Notes: a model not told the origin generated them from the letters alone. 64,000 nt of DNA from Symsagittifera roscoffensis (GCF_963678635.1 NC_087062.1:93905845-93969844), one strand, 5' to 3'; numbered from the stretch's first letter, positions 10,338-21,500 are shown. Numbers and translations are program-made.

Positions 10338-12194
10338 ATGAAAGTGGGAGGAATATTGCAGACGAGAACCTTCCTAGCACCCTTTGGCTGCGAAGAAATC
10401 AAAGTGGTCCATGGAGAAGAGGAAGATAAATCGGCCGGTACATTGCTCATACCGAGATTCCAGGAAGAAGCCCACAATGACGAACAAGGACCATCGAGCT
10501 CGAACAAGGATAAGTCAGAAGGAGATGACGGACAGGGTGGAAGCCGTCAGACTGAAGAACCCATGCAACAAGATCAAGCTGGTGGGGAAGACGACAGGGC
10601 ATCGATAGGAGGAACATCCAGCCTGGATTTCAACATCTTCAGTGATCTTGAAAACAATGCGGATACGTTGGAAACGACTGAGCTGGATGAAGGCACCTCG
10701 ACACTGGAGCCTCCGTCAGCCTTTATTGAAATGAAACGGAATTTGCCGGAGAGCAGCTCTCCTGGCAATTCAAGAAATAACGATCAGAGAATCCTCATGG
10801 AATCACCTCGGAGGAGAAGAATAGAGGCCTCAGCCAGAGTACCTTTCTTGGGAACGCTACCCGAAGAAGAATGGAAAGTACATCACCGAGACCACGAGAG
10901 TAGGACGGGATGTAAGCTGGACAGAGTGGCGTTCATGGAAGAAGTCTGGACTGTGATTCAGAGCTATGGGACCCAGTCCATTCTCAAAACAGGTCTCAAT
11001 CAACCCTTAATGAGGGAAGTACTTGACAGACTTGATGAGTGTGAAGGGAGACTGAGTGAGTTATTGATCGACTCAGCCACTGATGAGAGTGAAGCGAATT
11101 CTCCCATCAAGATGACACCGCAGGACGATGAAGGAGAGGTGGTGTATCTGTCAAGAACCAGGAGAGGGACGATACGGTCGAAAATGGTGATTGATAAAAT
11201 CAATGCGATGAAGATGAAGTTAGGCAGCAGAGTGATGCCGAGGAGGATTGGAAAGACGAAAGTGGATTCGCAAATATCGATGAAAGCTGGTAACTCAGCG
11301 AAAAGAAAACGAGTCGAGGAGGTCATGGATTTGGGGCAAGGTGATTATCAATTGTCAGGCACAGATAGAATATTAACTGATATTGCGATGGTGCCACCGA
11401 TTCTCATGGCGGGAATAAAGTCAACCGGTTATAAATCCAAAAGGAGTGACCGCACTCTGACTGGAGCGACTTTAGAAATGGAAATACTCAGTCAATGTGG
11501 AGAGAGTAAAATGAGGGACTTCAAGCCATCTCCCATGAATCATGGAAAGGGAAGTGTTGCAGGACAACTAACACCAGTGGAATACAACAGACTGACAGTG
11601 TCTGAGACAGTGTCGATAGATGAACCCACCGGTGGATACCTGGAAATGTTGGAATACCGAAACTCGGCTAGAGGGCATGTAATGGCCCTGGAAGAAGAAA
11701 AAGCCATGGAGGGTTATCTGGAAACAATGTTACAAGGCACCACCCTCAAGCAGAAGGCGTACGGAACTTTGGCGTCGTCTGACGTACAGGCGGAGACGAT
11801 CGAGCAGTTGGTGAGCCTTCCATGGAAAGCAGTAGTATTGAGGTATTTCGAAGAAGAAATGAGGACTACGCCAAGAATACATGCTCTCGTGGCAGTACCT
11901 TACGTAAGGACAGAGTTACAACTCAGGTTCGCCTGGTGCATGATGGGACTGACTCGCGAAGAATATGACTCAGAAGAAAGAAAGAGGTCAAAAGAAGAAA
12001 AGGTGTTCCTTATGACAAATCTGAGGGATCTGATAGTCCAGGAGGGAGCAGCAGTAGCGTGTGCGAAGCGGAGAGATGCTCTCTGTTTCATTCGATTCCT
12101 GATAGAGCAGATTTCAGTACCTGCATTAAACAGTTGTGTTAGAATGTTGAGGGAAGGCGATGAAGGAACGAAAGCTTTGTTCTTGCTGGCATAG
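10338..12194 (+). CDS. Retroelement ORF2, unknown function
   Basis: A 618-residue ORF. I chose ATG 10338 (MKVGG); the frame is open a little further upstream. I do not recognise the product. The first about 160 residues are acidic and rich in Ser, Glu, Gln and Gly. Then come a basic SPRRRRIE patch, a more conserved-looking segment with Trp (EEEWKVHHRDH, FMEEVWTVIQSYG), a nuclear-localisation-like SAKRKRVEE, and a helical C-terminal third with no transmembrane segment. It ends at TAG 12192. The next ORF is in the same frame only two codons on, so ORF2 and ORF3 may be one protein split by a stop. It is not envelope-like: no signal peptide and no hydrophobic stalk were seen. Confidence 0.65.
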   Translation: MKVGGILQTRTFLAPFGCEEIKVVHGEEEDKSAGTLLIPRFQEEAHNDEQGPSSSNKDKSEGDDGQGGSRQTEEPMQQDQAGGEDDRASIGGTSSLDFNIFSDLENNADTLETTELDEGTSTLEPPSAFIEMKRNLPESSSPGNSRNNDQRILMESPRRRRIEASARVPFLGTLPEEEWKVHHRDHESRTGCKLDRVAFMEEVWTVIQSYGTQSILKTGLNQPLMREVLDRLDECEGRLSELLIDSATDESEANSPIKMTPQDDEGEVVYLSRTRRGTIRSKMVIDKINAMKMKLGSRVMPRRIGKTKVDSQISMKAGNSAKRKRVEEVMDLGQGDYQLSGTDRILTDIAMVPPILMAGIKSTGYKSKRSDRTLTGATLEMEILSQCGESKMRDFKPSPMNHGKGSVAGQLTPVEYNRLTVSETVSIDEPTGGYLEMLEYRNSARGHVMALEEEKAMEGYLETMLQGTTLKQKAYGTLASSDVQAETIEQLVSLPWKAVVLRYFEEEMRTTPRIHALVAVPYVRTELQLRFAWCMMGLTREEYDSEERKRSKEEKVFLMTNLRDLIVQEGAAVACAKRRDALCFIRFLIEQISVPALNSCVRMLREGDEGTKALFLLA

Positions 12195-12200
12195 CTGGAC

Positions 12201-14414
12201 ATGCAGCAAAGTAAACCGATGAGGGTGAACATGAAAGAACCTGAAGAACTGGAACCCATGAAAAAGATAGATGAGATCAGGAGATTCTCAAACAAGGAGC
12301 TGAGACTCACTAAAGAATCTATGGGAGCATTGCCGAAATCCAGTGAATACTGTGGACCGATCAAGAAGAAGTCATATAGCTACGTATCTGGGATCATAGG
12401 GATAGCGTACAATCCTTTCCTGAGTGAAGACATACGTGATTGCTTCTTTGATTATGAGCAGGCGGTGTTACTAAGGTTCTGGACGTCCAGAATTGTAACG
12501 ATCAAGAGCGTTAACAATCCACAGGCCAAATTGGGACTGGTCTTAGAAGAAGAGGTGACTGCACCTTCAGTACCAAAATCCGACAAGAGAGTGGAGTTTG
12601 GGTTGGGATTCTCAGATGAGTTACTGAGAACAAGCTTGATGGCAGTGTGGGAATTGATGAGGCCATCATGGTGTCCTAGTCCCAACGCTGACTCAATATT
12701 ACGTGCGACACAAGACGTACAGAAGGAACTGAGTGCAGACTGTAACCTGCGTGACCTTAATATCATATATAATGTGATGATAACAGCCTCTAAGTGCAAC
12801 GGAGAAGATAAAGTGGAGTTGCCTGGCTGGGGACCAGAAGACTGGGTCAAACCTGGTAGCTGTCTGGCGGAAGTCTGTGGACTGGAGGGTCACGTTTGTG
12901 GAAGTTTAGACTGTGTGAAAACCCTGGAGAAACAACATAAGCAATTGACAGTATTGTTTGGAAATGTGGTGATGAAAGCAAGAACGGAAACGGAACTGAT
13001 AGCAGATTGCCATGGAGGAACTGATGTGAATCTAGTGACTGCACTAGGATTCTACAGCATGTTTGGTTCTTTAGAGTCACTATTGAATCTAGAACAGAAA
13101 CATGAAGTGGTCACAGCCATCAGCGTAGAAGTATTCCCAGGAGTTCTGCAGACTGAGCAGAAGTACATAGGAAAATGGAGGGAGGCAATCGAAACAGAGA
13201 TGAACATCAGACACAGCGAAACTTATTGTAGGCCATCAGGAGCACGATATTTGGTGGGTTCAACGTTGGCTCCAATGTGCAAGAGCAGGTATCCTGTACA
13301 TTTCGTAGCTGTGGACGTGAAGAGTACAAGAACGATTGTGGATCAAGCCTTTTCAGTGCCGAAGTGTGTGAGGTTGGCGAGAATGTCTGAAAAGTCCTAC
13401 GAATTACTATGTAAGATGTTCTCAGCAGTTCCAGAGAGAACCAAAGAAGAGTTGGAGTCAATATTGGGAAAGAAGTTCATGGGATATGTGAGCGGGAACT
13501 TCAGTGACTTTGAGAAACAGAAACAGAGAGGATCAACTGTCACAGATTACAATGCAGTAGATGAGAATGATGAAATCCACCGAGTGATGATGGAAGTGGA
13601 ACCATTGCTGGAAGCTTCGGGAAAACGTAATTGGAGGAGCATCATGTTGACGCATGATGAGTTTCCTTGCCACTGCTTGCTGCAGACCTGGTGGTATCCC
13701 AAGCGTAGTAATCTGATGTTGATCTGGGACTCTGGAGAGCTGCTCTCCATGGGTTTACCAGATTCATCACAGCCCGTAACAATAGTGATAGTGGGAGTTA
13801 TGATGGCGATACGATGGCTGGAAGCTCATGTTAGAGAAAATAATAGACAGGAGGCACCAACGAGAGAACAATTGCGGAAATTAGATTGTCTAAAAGATTT
13901 AGATCTTTTTGAGACAATGTGCAAAGTTCTAAACATTCCGATGGAAGTGAAGAAGATATGGGCAAGAAAACGATTGATGCCATGGTTCAGAGCTAACATG
14001 ACTGCGTGGTTGTACGAGTATGCGAAAAAGCATATGTCGAAGCATGGCAGAGTGTACAGTGAATATCAGCTGGACATTGGGGCAGGAGCTTTCAAGCGAG
14101 CTTTCGTGACTCATCGGAATGCAGTGACCACCGCTGTGAAAAGAATTTCCAGAACGAGTGAGCGTAGTGGAAATGAGAAGGCAGAAATGCTGAAAGAAGG
14201 TCTGGAGAGAAACGTGACGTTGTGTCTCCACAAGAGCTTCTGTAGAAACAGAGAATCCACCGTGGATCCCCTACCTTGCTGTAAACAGAGGGTAGAAGAG
14301 CAGAAGTGTTGGAGGACGGCTTCCAACAGCGTCAGGATAGTCAACGACGTGCTACAAGACACGGAAACCGAAAGTGCGGAGTCAGCATCGCAGGAGGAGG
14401 AAATGGAACATTGA
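12201..14414 (+). CDS. Retroelement ORF3, unknown function
   Basis: A 737-residue ORF from ATG 12201, in frame with ORF2 and separated from it by TAG plus two codons. I do not recognise the family. It looks like a compact globular protein with many scattered Trp and Cys residues (PSWCPSPNAD, PGWGPEDWVKPG, FPCHCLLQTWWYP, MPWFRANMTAWLYEY) and only one moderately hydrophobic stretch (VTIVIVGVMMAIRW) that could be a buried helix. The C-terminus is basic and then acidic. No signal peptide, furin-like site or fusion peptide is visible, so an envelope role is not supported. Its length and lack of frame damage suggest recent selection. Confidence 0.65.
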   Translation: MQQSKPMRVNMKEPEELEPMKKIDEIRRFSNKELRLTKESMGALPKSSEYCGPIKKKSYSYVSGIIGIAYNPFLSEDIRDCFFDYEQAVLLRFWTSRIVTIKSVNNPQAKLGLVLEEEVTAPSVPKSDKRVEFGLGFSDELLRTSLMAVWELMRPSWCPSPNADSILRATQDVQKELSADCNLRDLNIIYNVMITASKCNGEDKVELPGWGPEDWVKPGSCLAEVCGLEGHVCGSLDCVKTLEKQHKQLTVLFGNVVMKARTETELIADCHGGTDVNLVTALGFYSMFGSLESLLNLEQKHEVVTAISVEVFPGVLQTEQKYIGKWREAIETEMNIRHSETYCRPSGARYLVGSTLAPMCKSRYPVHFVAVDVKSTRTIVDQAFSVPKCVRLARMSEKSYELLCKMFSAVPERTKEELESILGKKFMGYVSGNFSDFEKQKQRGSTVTDYNAVDENDEIHRVMMEVEPLLEASGKRNWRSIMLTHDEFPCHCLLQTWWYPKRSNLMLIWDSGELLSMGLPDSSQPVTIVIVGVMMAIRWLEAHVRENNRQEAPTREQLRKLDCLKDLDLFETMCKVLNIPMEVKKIWARKRLMPWFRANMTAWLYEYAKKHMSKHGRVYSEYQLDIGAGAFKRAFVTHRNAVTTAVKRISRTSERSGNEKAEMLKEGLERNVTLCLHKSFCRNRESTVDPLPCCKQRVEEQKCWRTASNSVRIVNDVLQDTETESAESASQEEEMEH

Positions 14415-14810
14415 TGAATGGTCGAGAAAACAAGAGGCAACAAGAAAGAGAATTAGAAGAATTTAGAAGTTTTAGAACTTCTAAAGGACGAAAAAAGAAG
14501 AGAACAAAGGAGTGATGAAGAAAACTTAAAACTCAGAATTGTTAAAACTCAGAATAGTACGATGCCATTTGTGAACACGTAGTGAGTTGAGGTAGGGTAG
14601 ATAAATTTCATTTTCTTATGCGATTTGTAAAATTGATTACAGAAAACTGGATAACTACTTGGCGATAACCCGGTGTTATGCGATCAATAGGGACATTGAT
14701 GGAGACTTGTCCGGGGAGTATGTGCCATTCTGCCAGATGACACAGCGCAACCTTTCGGCGACATAAAAAAGAGTGACTAAAGGCCTTATGAACAAAAAAG
14801 TGTTGCGACG
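14415..14810 (+). other. 3' untranslated region of the retroelement
   Basis: AG-rich non-coding sequence after ORF3. It includes a fourth copy of TTGTCCGGGGAG near 14707. No other gene-like feature was seen. Confidence 0.4.
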
Positions 14811-15420
14811 GAGGGTCAGAATGTTCTGGAATTTTTATTTTTAAAATTTCGATTGGAAGAAGAACATTTCTGAGAAATAGAGAAAAGACGGCCATTTTGA
14901 ATAAAAAGACGAAAAAGAGAACCACTATAGAGATTGTGAAGAACAGTCGAGCAAGAAAATTACGAAGCCTCTTATCGTGGCAATAACACACGATAAGAAC
15001 CTTAGCGACGGATATTTGTGGAGAAGGAGGCTTCAGTGGGGGAAGAAATATACCACGGGACCCTCCCGGGACACGAAAAATAAGAGATAAGAGTGTTATC
15101 TCAAGAATATTACGGGAGCGGAGGCTTGGTCCCCCAGAGACTGTCTATGTGAAGGGACTGTGTAAACTGACTATATAGCTGCTATAATGTCATAGATCTT
15201 AATTAACACCGTTATTATTTAATATTTCAGAGCATGAGTAGATAGAAAAGGGAAAGGGTCAATCCATCTCCAATGGATTTAATATAAAACTGTCACACAA
15301 AAACATATAAAAATAGGTTGTTCGAGCCGTGTTTTTAATGACAATCACGTAGTCTGAGGATCCGAGACTCAGCTATGTGGTTGTGTTCGCATGTAAACGA
15401 AAGCTGATCAAAAGTCGTTT
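14811..15420 (+). repeat. LTR-like repeat, unit A
   Basis: This block resembles 15582-16190 over its whole length in the same order: a GACGGCCATTTT box followed by AAAAAGAGAAC, then GGGAAAGGGTCAATCCATCT, then an imperfect hairpin around GAGGATCCGAGACTC, then a GCATGTAA tail. The two are clearly diverged, with indels. They may be LTRs of two related elements or a tandem LTR duplication. Confidence 0.5.
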
Positions 15421-15581
15421 GACTGATGGCCTAAAAATGGTAACTTTTTACTTTGCCCTTGTGACATTCGACCAGACTGGCCAAAATGCAATTTATGCAG
15501 GCTTCAAATTTTTAGCAGTAAGCCTTCCGAGTTGATGATTTCGAAGGATTAGCGACGTTATTGGAACGTTTAGCCAAACGG

Positions 15582-16190
15582 TGAGGGCTAGAATATTCTA
15601 GTATTTTAAATTTTCAAAATTTCGAATGATGACGTCACATTTCGGAGAAATGCTGAAACGGCCATTTTTAACAAAAGGCGAGTGAAAAAAGAGAACAACT
15701 TTATCTGTGATTGCGAACAGAACGAAAATCGAGATTAAAGAAAAACGACAACGAACTACAATAGCAGAGAACGTTCCAAGTTGCAACTATTGTGCTGCTA
15801 CAATAGTTGCAAGGCCGTTGCCAACAACGGTGAAGGGTGAGAACCAGCCTTCCGGATTGGCGTGAAATTGAACTTGAGGAGCTTGATTCACTGGATTCAA
15901 GAATCCGGAAGGGTTTCGGGACTGGAACTTGTAGCCTTTTATATAAACTTTTAGCTTCTTGTCATGTCCTGAATTGAATTTAATTAACAACTGGATTCAT
16001 TTTGATAAGGATGAGAAGCTAGGAGTTGGGGGGAAAGGGTTGATCCATCTTCGATGGAGATGATGGTTTTTATCTACTGAACAAAAACAATAGTAATATA
16101 ATAAGTAGTAGCCCTGCTTTTAGGAGTGACCTCGTGGTCTGGGGATACTGAGACCCAGCCATGAGCTCACTATTTTTGCATGTAATTCAG
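15582..16190 (+). repeat. LTR-like repeat, unit B
   Basis: Diverged direct copy of 14811-15420, about 770 bp downstream. It shares the CGGCCATTTTTAAC box, GGGAAAGGGTTGATCCATCT and the ACTGAGACCCAGCC hairpin-like segment. Its middle (15841-15920) also resembles 150-240 at the left edge of the window. Confidence 0.5.
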
Positions 16191-16234
16191 TTAATTTGAG
16201 CGTTCTGGTCGAAGCCGGAGAGCAGTAACGTTTT

Positions 16235-16521
16235 TGTCGACCCGATGTAAGAAAGACCACCGAAAAGTACTGGCTTGGTAGAGACGGTGAAAAACATGCA
16301 AAGCTCTGTTTAGACGCTAGCCAGTCGTCTTAAGACTTAGTTTTGTTATCCGTCGATATGTATCTTCCGGGCGAATGTTACACCTAGACAGACCAGAAAA
16401 TCAACTGGCAAGGTCGAGACGGTGAAAAACGAGTAGAATTAAGGTAACTGACGCCTGCCAGTCGTTAACAAGTACTTTTTCTACGCTCCGTCGCTGTGTG
16501 ATATTTGGGCGAATGTTACAG
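16235..16521 (+). repeat. Two tandem copies of a GGGCGAATGTTACA repeat
   Basis: Two adjacent units share the order GAGACGGTGAAAAAC, GCCAGTCGT, then GGGCGAATGTTACA. One ends near 16372 and the other near 16520. A third partial copy is at 17468-17552. The units bracket a reverse-transcriptase fragment, which suggests they are untranslated ends of the same element. Confidence 0.6.
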
Positions 16522-16565
16522 CGATAATGTCCTTTCCGAACGGATCAGCTGCATGCCCTGATTAA

Positions 16566-17259
16566 ATAGTTCCTCAAATTTTTAAAGATCTTGTCAGTAA
16601 GTCGAATGGCAGTGCAGGAGTTAATTTTCTGAAATCGCTTACTAAGCTGATAAACCTCATTGGAGATGGCAAAATTCCCGAACCCCTTAGACCTTTCTTT
16701 TCTGGCGCAAAGCTTGTCGCCCTCATAAAAATAGACGGAGGGTTGAGACCGATTGCCATAGGCAACACGCATATCATGTCTAAATGCGCTGGAAGCAAGG
16801 CCCTCTCCGAGCGACAAAATTTTTTCGGAAACTTACAGGTAGGATGCGGTACCAAACGAGGAGTAGAAATCGCTGCGCACTCGTTTCGAAACCTAATTGA
16901 ACGCGACGACAATCCAAAATGCACAGTTCTTTTAAAACTAGATTTTAAGAAAGCCTTTAACTCTCTAAATGGAGAAACAATGCTGAATAATGTTTATTCA
17001 AATCGCCCCGAATTGTATAATTACACCCATTGGATATCTTTTTCAACCGCTAGCTTTTGAAATTCAGGGCGCGGCCGTTCCCAGCACAGAAATTTTTTTG
17101 AGCAAGCTTTGTAAGAACCTAAGCATGTGCACTGAGGAACCCAGAGCAGGCAGCTTTTCAAAACAGAGACTCTCCCTGGCAGTCCAGATTGCCAACGCCG
17201 CTTACGTACGCGGAACAATAAATGACAAAATAACTTTCGGCGAAATTTTTTATTTGTAA
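16566..17259 (+). pseudogene. Internally deleted reverse transcriptase fragment
   Basis: Frame open from 16566. The translation has RT fingers/palm motifs: FFSGAKLVALIK, GGLRPIAIGNT, QVGCGTKRGVE, LLKLDFKKAFNSL. This is the non-LTR-like RT pattern in which an LRPIA(I/V)G block precedes a KLDFKxAFN block. It breaks near 17037. After a frame change the last part (TEEPRAGSFSKQRLSLAVQ) resembles the end of such proteins, ending at TAA 17257. The catalytic YxDD region and several hundred residues between are missing. It is a dead remnant, bracketed by direct repeats at 16437-16521 and 17468-17552. Confidence 0.65.
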
Positions 17260-17467
17260 CCCTTGTATATTATATTGTCTCGTGTCGAGTTGCGTGTTCT
17301 TATTGAAGAAACGTAACCCGTATCGATTTTAATTGAAAAGGACTTAAACACTTGTCATCTACTTTTATCATTATCACTTCCATATCTAGAAAATTCCAAG
17401 GATTTTGACTGGAATACGTGATGAAGGGACTCCTGACTGTAACCTTAAAAAGAGAGATAAAAAAAAG

Positions 17468-17552
17468 TTAGGTAACTGACGCCGGCCAGTCGTCAACAGG
17501 TGCTTTTTTTTACGCTACGTCACTACGTAGTATTTGGGCGAATGTTACATAG
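17468..17552 (+). repeat. Third GGGCGAATGTTACA repeat copy
   Basis: Matches 16437-16521 closely (GGTAACTGACGCC, GCCAGTCGT, a T-rich run, TACGCT, then TTTGGGCGAATGTTACA). It closes the bracket around the RT fragment. Confidence 0.65.
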
Positions 17553-18326
17553 ACGGAATTCTGAGATTTGTGAACTTCATGTACTATTGTTAATCAGAAC
17601 TTCATGTACTATTGGGATTTGTGAGTCTCGAAACTGTTCATCTGACATTATTTTCTTTGAAGTTCATTCGTAAAGTTTTTTCTTTTTATTTTTAATTTTT
17701 ACGTCTGGTGAACATCGCTTGGTTCTTATATGGTTTTATGTTTTCATTTTTACTTCTAAATTTTGTACAAAGGTTTCTATGTCAAAAGTCAACGGCAAAA
17801 GTGAACTTTTTCACTCAATGCAGTTGTTATTTCAAATTTATTGGTTCAATTTAAATTTCAATTTTTCGATTTGCTTTAATTTGTGATATTATCATCATGT
17901 GATTAAGAAAAAAAAATTTTTTTTTTTGATAATTGAATAAACGCTTGATATTGATGAGCTTCTCTATGTATATTAAAATTCGAAGGTATCTTAAATAAGT
18001 CGCCAAATCAGTTTTCCTTCAAAACACTTTGTAACAAATCATAACGCTCATTCAAATTTGACTTACATACTCACTTATGTATATACCTACTTATTTTAAA
18101 CATTCATACGTACCCTGTTATTTGCCTTGATATTTATCCTCTCGCACAGAAATAAATTTTTCATCCTCCTCCTCTCTGAAAACGCTTGAAAATTTGTATA
18201 ATTTTAGAAAAAATTTGACAGCTTTTCGTTTGATTGTTTTCAACGAGTAAACGCTGGTGATGATGTTGTCAAGCTGGTAGAATCTTAAGTGGACAATATG
18301 TAGTGAACTTTGATTGTCAAAGAACA
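17553..18326 (+). other. Upstream region of the DCLK gene
   Basis: Very AT-rich sequence without an open frame. It should contain the promoter and 5' UTR of the DCLK gene, but I see no clear TATA box or initiator I would defend. Further non-coding first exons are possible. Confidence 0.35.
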
Positions 18327-18515
18327 ATGACAACTGTTCATAGCTACAGTCATTCAAAAATCTCCGATCCTCTGCGACATGTACAAAATGACAAGTTCAA
18401 AGAAGCAAGAAGGCCAAAAAATGTGGTTTTCTATCCAAATGGAAAGCCGAACTTTAAGCCGCAACAAATGCGGATTACGCCGCATAAATACAATTCCTTC
18501 AATGATCTCTTAAAG
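18327..18515 (+). CDS. DCLK: DCLK exon 1: start and first half of DCX1
   Basis: ATG 18327, 63 codons, ending in phase 0 at AAG followed by GTAAAA. It encodes [14 protein letters not shown], the first strands of a DCX domain, and ends at NSFNDLLK, matching the family's usual helix. Confidence 0.85.
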
Positions 18516-21500
18516 GTAAAATATCAAATATTCTTCTTCTTCTAGAATGTTACCACGCTTTGAGTCTCTTACTAGCGTCCCCTAGTGATATTTTCCTTAT
18601 TAAAGTTTTTTTTAAATTTGATTTGCATACCATAGCAGTTTATTGGAGACGCTTGATATTAATCAGAGATCATACGTTATTTTAGTAGGTCTGTGTTTTT
18701 CAGACACTTAAAAAATATGTTTTTTTAACTACAAGCTATTGAAGAAGTTAAACTTCTGTTTTTAAAAATGAATTTTGAACTACAAATAGCGAAAAAAAGA
18801 AATGTAAGGCACAAATTTTCATTTCCATTGGCTGATTTTGCCAAGTATTATGCTCTACTAATAAATTCAAGAACATTATAGCAAAAAATTTCCACAGTCA
18901 TGCCGCTTGTAGAGGGAACCAGGCTTGCAGTATGCTGTATCACACAAATTTGTGTTGTTTCGAAACTTCATAGATCATCAATGAAAAAAAAACGCTAATT
19001 TATGAAATTTTAATATCCAGCAAATCAGATATACTTTTTTTCAATAAGCAGTATGGTTTTTTCTTCTCTATATTTTTTGCAGTTATTAGGTGCGCCTAAA
19101 TATCATGCACATATTAGTATGCGCATGATAAAAGTATGAATAAGCAAAATCAATTTCAAAAGGACTACACTCTGATTTCGTTTTCTCCTCATCCATTCAA
19201 TTGATAAAAACATAGTTAAATACACAAGGGCGTATATTTAGATTTTCTATTAAGTAGTTAAATTTTTCTGCAGCAAATGTTTTGCGCGAAATCTTGGAAT
19301 TTTCAGTGGTGCTCAATTTTTCACTTATTTTGCGAAGTTTTATCTTTTAAAAATCTCATTAATTTAGAGACTGCAAAAGTTTTTTCCTCAAAAAAGTTAA
19401 TTTGAACGTTGTATAGCACAGTACTCTTTTAATGCATTAATACAGTTGTCCATTTGATTTGTGTATGTGAGTTTCTTACACAAGCGTCACAGAGATTCTT
19501 CGAATTGAAAACCTTTCTTACGTTTTTGTTCCGCTTTCCGATACGAAAGTAACGGAATATTTGTGCTCGGGGTGGGTTTTTTTTTCTTCAGACAAATTTC
19601 GACTTTTTAACTAGCCATTTTTGATGGAATCTTTTTATATCATTCGAAAGCTGACTTGTTGTTGTCTTGAGCGTAAATTTGAAAAGATATTTCACCTGTG
19701 ATCATTTTTCGTAAAGTTATGAGGGTTTTGACCAATTTGGGACAATTAACGCGCGATATAATTCGCGCCAATAAGCGGAGATTTAATCCGTCTTAGAAAT
19801 CGTTCCAAATTGGTTGAAAGAAGCCTATTTGCCATAATTGATTTGTTACAAGGATCGAAATCTATTGTTTTGTACTTAATATGGCGTGTGGGGTGTTGAT
19901 TTTCATCGAAACATTTTCAGATTAAAAAAAAATTCATTTATTTTCATCATTTAGTTTTTTTATGTTGTTTATGTTATTACTGCTCCATAAACGATAAAAG
20001 GCAGTCGGAACTTTCAGGGCTTCGCCCTGATACGAGCAGTCTTGTTATGTTTTGTACAGGAATTGATTAAACCTTATTTTCCAGCATCTCGAGGTTTGAA
20101 ACCGTTTTTTTTCTCATATTTTTTTCTTTTTTCCATTAGTTTCTCTATCAGTTGTTTGGTTTTTATCATGACATTTTAAGCATTTTTCTACAGGCCGTTT
20201 TTCAGTCATCAAACGACCGTTTGTTAAACTACTTAAAATACTTAAGTTTTACTTCAAAGGGAATTTCAAGCCTGTTTTCTTTTTATAAATAATCTATGTC
20301 GAGCTTTTTTTCATAACAGAAAATGTTATAAAAAATATCAGTAGTTTTTTGAAATGCAGCTATCTTTTTAGACTTTTCAAGTCCTGAGTTTGAAAATAGT
20401 TTGTTATATGTCTTTAGGATTTAACAAAAACTGTGAAATTGCCATTTGGAGTTCGGCGAGTGTTTACACCTGTTGGGGGAACAGAAATCGATGATTTGGA
20501 CGATTTGGAAGACGGAAATACCTATTTGTGCGCCTCATTCGAGAGGTTTAAACCAGCGTCCTATGGAAAACAAAATCAAAAACGGCCAGAATGGGGTCTA
20601 GTTGGCGGTGAGTTTTGCTTTATATGAATTAGTAATACATTGCGTTTTAAATTTAAATCAACTCGAGTCACTTTCATTTTCCGAGCCCTTCTCGAAAATT
20701 GTTGCCAGGAAAAATGTTCCAGATCATCTATTGTCCTGATTTATCAGGAACTCTGATTGACTTATTATCAGATTGTAGATTTACGAATTCTTTAAATGTT
20801 TTTTGCACCTTCTTTTAAGTCATTTTTTATGTTACGATTCTCAAGGAAAGCTTTCAACTTACTCAATTGATTGTCAAATAGTGAAACAAAGAAAATTAAT
20901 TTGGCCACAAAATTCGTTTACATGTAAGCATAAAAGGAGCATTAGTTTCATTTTTTGCGTAATGTAATAAGGTTTTCTCCCAATCCCAGAAGCCTGAATT
21001 CTCAAGTGGTTGCTTCTGTGTGTTTTGGAAACATAGAAAAAGTGTCTTCGGAAAAATTAGGATTGATGCCAGTATACACATTAAATCTCACGATATAAAT
21101 TACAAAACCAATTTTTGTTACACAAGTATTGCTGTAATTTTATCATCCAAAATATTTTTTATCAAAAAGATATTTTATATGCTCTCGGAATCAAAATTGT
21201 ATTTGCATTACAGATATTGAATAAAATTTTGAGTACCAATATTTGGTTGCTTCAATCAAATCTTGTTTTGCCATATTTGTAGGATAGTTTTGAATATTTT
21301 TTTGGTACAACCATGCTAAATTAAGTTTCGAAGATTGATTATGTGGAATTCAAGACCTGTTAGAAACCATACAATCTGGACCGACTCTTCTACAGTCGGA
21401 AAGTACAAAAAATACGTGTGGAAATTGAGAAAATTCCCGACAGGCGAGGATGAAAGTCAGAATACTTTTCAAAATTTGCCAAGACCGTTACAGTTGTTAC

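Larger units (their letters stand above)
150..15420 (+). mobile_element. Ty3/gypsy-like LTR retroelement, ends unresolved
   Basis: Gag, protease, RT, RNase H and integrase lie in that order in one long frame, which is the Ty3/gypsy arrangement. Beyond Pol there is a partial macro-like domain and two further ORFs totalling about 1,360 codons. I could not find a pair of near-identical LTRs. Sequence at about 150-240 weakly resembles 15841-15920 (both carry TCCGGA(A/G)GGG in similar surroundings), and diverged LTR-like blocks lie at 14.8-15.4 and 15.6-16.2 kb. No convincing primer-binding site was seen, and the 5' LTR may lie outside the window. Very few stops interrupt the coding part, which suggests a fairly recent copy, but integrase and the macro region carry damage. 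The start and end given are approximate. Confidence 0.8.

Noticed and set aside
12201-14414. Envelope protein for ORF3
   Set aside because: No signal peptide, cleavage site, fusion peptide or C-terminal membrane anchor can be seen.
1883-14414. Alternative genetic code with reassigned stop codons
   Set aside because: TAA, TGA and TAG each interrupt the element once, while the host kinase uses TGA as a normal stop; no single reassignment explains this.
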